Below are positions 61,974-64,000 of a DNA stretch of 64,000 nt, piece by piece. The DNA lies in assembly GCF_009712035.1 (NCBI RefSeq), contig NZ_VILB01000010.1, forward strand, positions 104,859 to 168,858, written 5' to 3'. The number at the start of each line of letters is the position of its first letter. Within the stretch, counting starts at the first letter, position 1. The stretch is from Anabaena sp. UHCC 0187 (GTDB lineage Bacteria > Cyanobacteriota > Cyanobacteriia > Cyanobacteriales > Nostocaceae). The notes beneath the pieces were generated by a model. That model had not been told where the DNA came from. It did no database searches and worked only from the letters and a program-made list of their open reading frames with translations. The position numbers and the translations under genes were made by a program.

Positions 61974-63557
61974 TTAAACTTCCGCTTTTTCCTTACCCGC
62001 ATTCAAAGCCACAACATCCTGCAACCTCGAAAGCACAAAAGACTTCTCCAGATAAGAAAATAAGCCACCAGCTTTTGGACCCTTTTCTTTATTTAAAAAA
62101 GATAGATACAAAGCCTTAAAAGCAATTGGTTGTTGAATTCCTAACTCCTTAGTAGTCGAGAAAATTATAGTTTGTAATTCCTCAGCGTCCCAATTAGGAA
62201 TATTCTGCAAATTCTCCATCAACTTTTGCAAATAAGCAACTTGTTCTTCATTCAAATCATTAGCTTTATCAGGAACTTGTTCCAAATAAAGAACTAACTT
62301 TTCTTCCTCATCTGCATAATCTTGTAACCATAATTGTGCAGCAGCAATTCTCTGATTAATAATTTGCTGATCATACTCATTTAAAGGCTGTGGACTACGT
62401 TGTATAACCTCATCCTGAATATTTAAACGCGGAACTTGCAACAGAGAAATCAACGTACTAAAATCAAAAGGTTGGAAAGTTTTAACTTCATCCCCTAATT
62501 GCGCGTAAAATAACGACATTAACTCCTCTGTTAATTCAGGAGATTTAGAATACTTGTTAATTAAAGTATCGTAATCTCTAAATAAACGAGTAGTAGTTTC
62601 ATAATTTGGCGCAAAGTTAATTACAGTTCTTGGCTGAGTCCGCAACATTAAAAAGCGCAGTAATTCCGGTGGAAGTAAAGCCGCAATTTCTTCTGCACTC
62701 GAACCAACTCCTTTAGAAGAACTCATCTTTGTCCCATTCACAAGAATGAATTCATAGGGAGAATGGAAAGGAGGTTGCTTTTGTAAAACCTTGCGACTAA
62801 TAGCATTAGCAACATCTCTAGAACCACCTTTTTGAGAGTGATCCTTCCCAGCCATTTCGATAGTTACACCCAACACATCCCATTTAGCCACCCATTCAAC
62901 TTTCCAAGGTAATTTACCATTACCATTAAAAGGAGAAACCCAACCAGAATGTCCACAACCTTTTACATAGTCAGTTGCATCTGGTTTACAGGTGTAAAAT
63001 ACTTCTGAACCGTTATAATCTGTAGTGACAGTTGTGGCAATCTTACCGCAATTTTCACAAATAACTTGAAAAGGATACCAATTATTTGGACGGTCAGCTT
63101 TACTTACTTCTTTATATGCTTCTCTTACTAAATGAGCATTTTTCAAGAAAGTATCTATATGAGAATTAAGTTTTCCAGAACGATATAAATCCCGAAGAAA
63201 ATAAGTTTCTGGTTTAATTCCTAAATACTCAAAAACTTCAAAAAATTCACCAATGAAATATTTAGCATAATCACTAGCATTATCACCAGGAGAAGGCACA
63301 TTACACAGAGGAAAACCCAAATAAGGAGAAAACTTTTCCTGATCTAAGTATTTTGGAACCGTATCCAGTGCGTCATAGTCATCCACACCATACAAGAACT
63401 TAACGGGCTTACCTGCGTGTTTCAAGGCACGGTAAATTACATCATGGATAACCACACCCCGTAAAGACCCAACGTGTACCCGTCCTGATGGAGTCTTAGA
63501 ATCATTAACTACCTGGTCGCCTACTGCATCAGCAGCAATTTTATCAGCCCAAAACAT
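61974..63557 (-). CDS. lysS: Class I lysyl-tRNA synthetase
   Basis: LysRS charges tRNA-Lys; this 527-residue protein is of the class I type (archaeal and scattered bacterial), not the class II LysRS usual in bacteria. Evidence is the Rossmann HIGH-like motif HVGS at 28-31, KMSSSK at 277-282, a zinc-like set (C167/C170, C190 and C201 with nearby His) inserted in the catalytic domain and the helical C-terminal half with RFLMLRTQPRTVINFAPNYET. ATG 63557 gives MFWADKIAADAVGDQVV. Most cyanobacteria are thought to use class II LysRS, so this may be the only LysRS or a second one. The VOC gene upstream is on the same strand. Confidence 0.92.
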   Translation of the reverse strand: MFWADKIAADAVGDQVVNDSKTPSGRVHVGSLRGVVIHDVIYRALKHAGKPVKFLYGVDDYDALDTVPKYLDQEKFSPYLGFPLCNVPSPGDNASDYAKYFIGEFFEVFEYLGIKPETYFLRDLYRSGKLNSHIDTFLKNAHLVREAYKEVSKADRPNNWYPFQVICENCGKIATTVTTDYNGSEVFYTCKPDATDYVKGCGHSGWVSPFNGNGKLPWKVEWVAKWDVLGVTIEMAGKDHSQKGGSRDVANAISRKVLQKQPPFHSPYEFILVNGTKMSSSKGVGSSAEEIAALLPPELLRFLMLRTQPRTVINFAPNYETTTRLFRDYDTLINKYSKSPELTEELMSLFYAQLGDEVKTFQPFDFSTLISLLQVPRLNIQDEVIQRSPQPLNEYDQQIINQRIAAAQLWLQDYADEEEKLVLYLEQVPDKANDLNEEQVAYLQKLMENLQNIPNWDAEELQTIIFSTTKELGIQQPIAFKALYLSFLNKEKGPKAGGLFSYLEKSFVLSRLQDVVALNAGKEKAEV

Positions 63558-63613
63558 TTGCTATTTATCTTTTCACAATCCATCCATTTTAACTTTTGTC
63601 ATGGAAAATAATC

Positions 63614-63973
63614 TCATTGTTGACTAAGTTCAATAATATTTCTATCTGGATCTTTAATAAAAATCGCCGCCCGACCAGAAGCACTAGCTTGAAAAGGATA
63701 GTTTTTAGCGATTAACTCATCTTTCACAACCTGCAAATCAACCACAGAAAAAGCAATATGAGGATTTTGCCCCCATTTTTCCTGTTGCTGATCGGTTGGT
63801 ACAGTAGGTGCGACAATCAGATGCAGTTGATAATTACCAATTTGATACCAGACACCGGGATATTTTAGAGGACGTTCTACTTTATTTAATCTTAATACCT
63901 GACTATAAAAATATTCAGCACGTTCTAAATCAGTTACCAGAATAGCAGTATGAAGGCTTTGGATAATTTGCAT
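63614..63973 (-). CDS. VOC-family (glyoxalase-like) protein
   Basis: The 119-residue protein is a single vicinal-oxygen-chelate module made of two babababb halves: MQIIQSLHTAILVTDLERAEYFYSQVLRL with YPGVWYQIGNYQLHLIV, then PHIAFSVVDLQVVKDELIAKN and IFIKDPDRNIIELSQQ. His and Glu of the metal site (LHTAI and NIIELSQ) are in place. It starts at ATG 63973. It may be a small glyoxalase/dioxygenase-fold enzyme, substrate unknown. It is separated from lysS by 56 bp and could share its transcript. Confidence 0.87.
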   Translation of the reverse strand: MQIIQSLHTAILVTDLERAEYFYSQVLRLNKVERPLKYPGVWYQIGNYQLHLIVAPTVPTDQQQEKWGQNPHIAFSVVDLQVVKDELIAKNYPFQASASGRAAIFIKDPDRNIIELSQQ

Positions 63974-64000
63974 TTTTTGTTTTGTTAAATATAAGTAAAT

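Overview
The window comes from a filamentous, heterocyst-forming cyanobacterium (order Nostocales). The evidence is photosystem I genes (psaF, psaJ, psaL), the heterocyst regulators hetZ and patU, tandem AMIN-domain cell-wall amidases, solanesyl diphosphate synthase, about twenty copies of the cyanobacterial palindrome GCGATCGC, and short tandem repeats typical of Nostocales (CCCCAGT heptamers, GGCGCAGAG-type and TTAGTCATT-type repeats). The DNA is AT-rich. Gene order from mreBCD/ssb through the amidases, murI, sds, hetZ-patU, the transglutaminase-like gene, remA/gmk, psaL-psaJ-psaF to tsaD resembles, from memory, the Anabaena sp. PCC 7120 chromosome. This is therefore mostly conserved chromosomal backbone with small mobile or accessory islands.

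Layout. 1-7.5 kb: end of an MBL-fold hydrolase, a seven-repeat FG-GAP/VCBS protein, aminopeptidase P, a large coiled-coil/TPR/formylglycine-enzyme-like protein whose 3' end looks like the variable region of a diversity-generating retroelement (DGR), a REP-associated tyrosine transposase among its palindromes, and tRNA-Pro(UGG). 7.5-16 kb: GNAT acetyltransferase, ACT-domain protein, alpha/beta hydrolase, tsaD, psaF-psaJ-psaL (psaL carries an apparent 1-nt frameshift), a decayed kinase/GGDEF pseudogene, gmk and remA. 16-31 kb: a transglutaminase-like membrane protein lacking its catalytic Cys and His, patU, hetZ, sds, murI, two amidases and a Na+/H+ antiporter. 31-44 kb: a single-polypeptide restriction-modification enzyme, SIMPL protein, ssb, mreBCD-ribD, a phosphorothioation-associated methyltransferase with an internal duplication, an M15-like protein and a pentapeptide-repeat protein. 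44-64 kb: two tandem coiled-coil paralogues divergent from the phosphate regulators sphR-sphS-phoU, a porin, small conserved proteins, an Rpn-type nuclease, an aminotransferase, a phosphatase, glucokinase, an orphan sugar-binding lipoprotein, yebC, a UbiH-like hydroxylase, a divergent AcsF-type di-iron cyclase, a class I lysyl-tRNA synthetase and a VOC-domain protein.

Functional groupings. MreBCD, MurI, the two amidases and the HetZ/PatU pair all bear on cell shape, septal peptidoglycan and heterocyst patterning. SphRS-PhoU is a phosphate-sensing unit next to filament-type coiled-coil proteins. The strongest unusual signal is the DGR-like variable tail at 6231-6341, where six consecutive NNC codons look like adenine-mutagenised AAC codons. 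No reverse transcriptase or template repeat was found in the window, so any DGR would have to act from elsewhere in the genome. All family names rest on motif recognition by eye; no database search was run.
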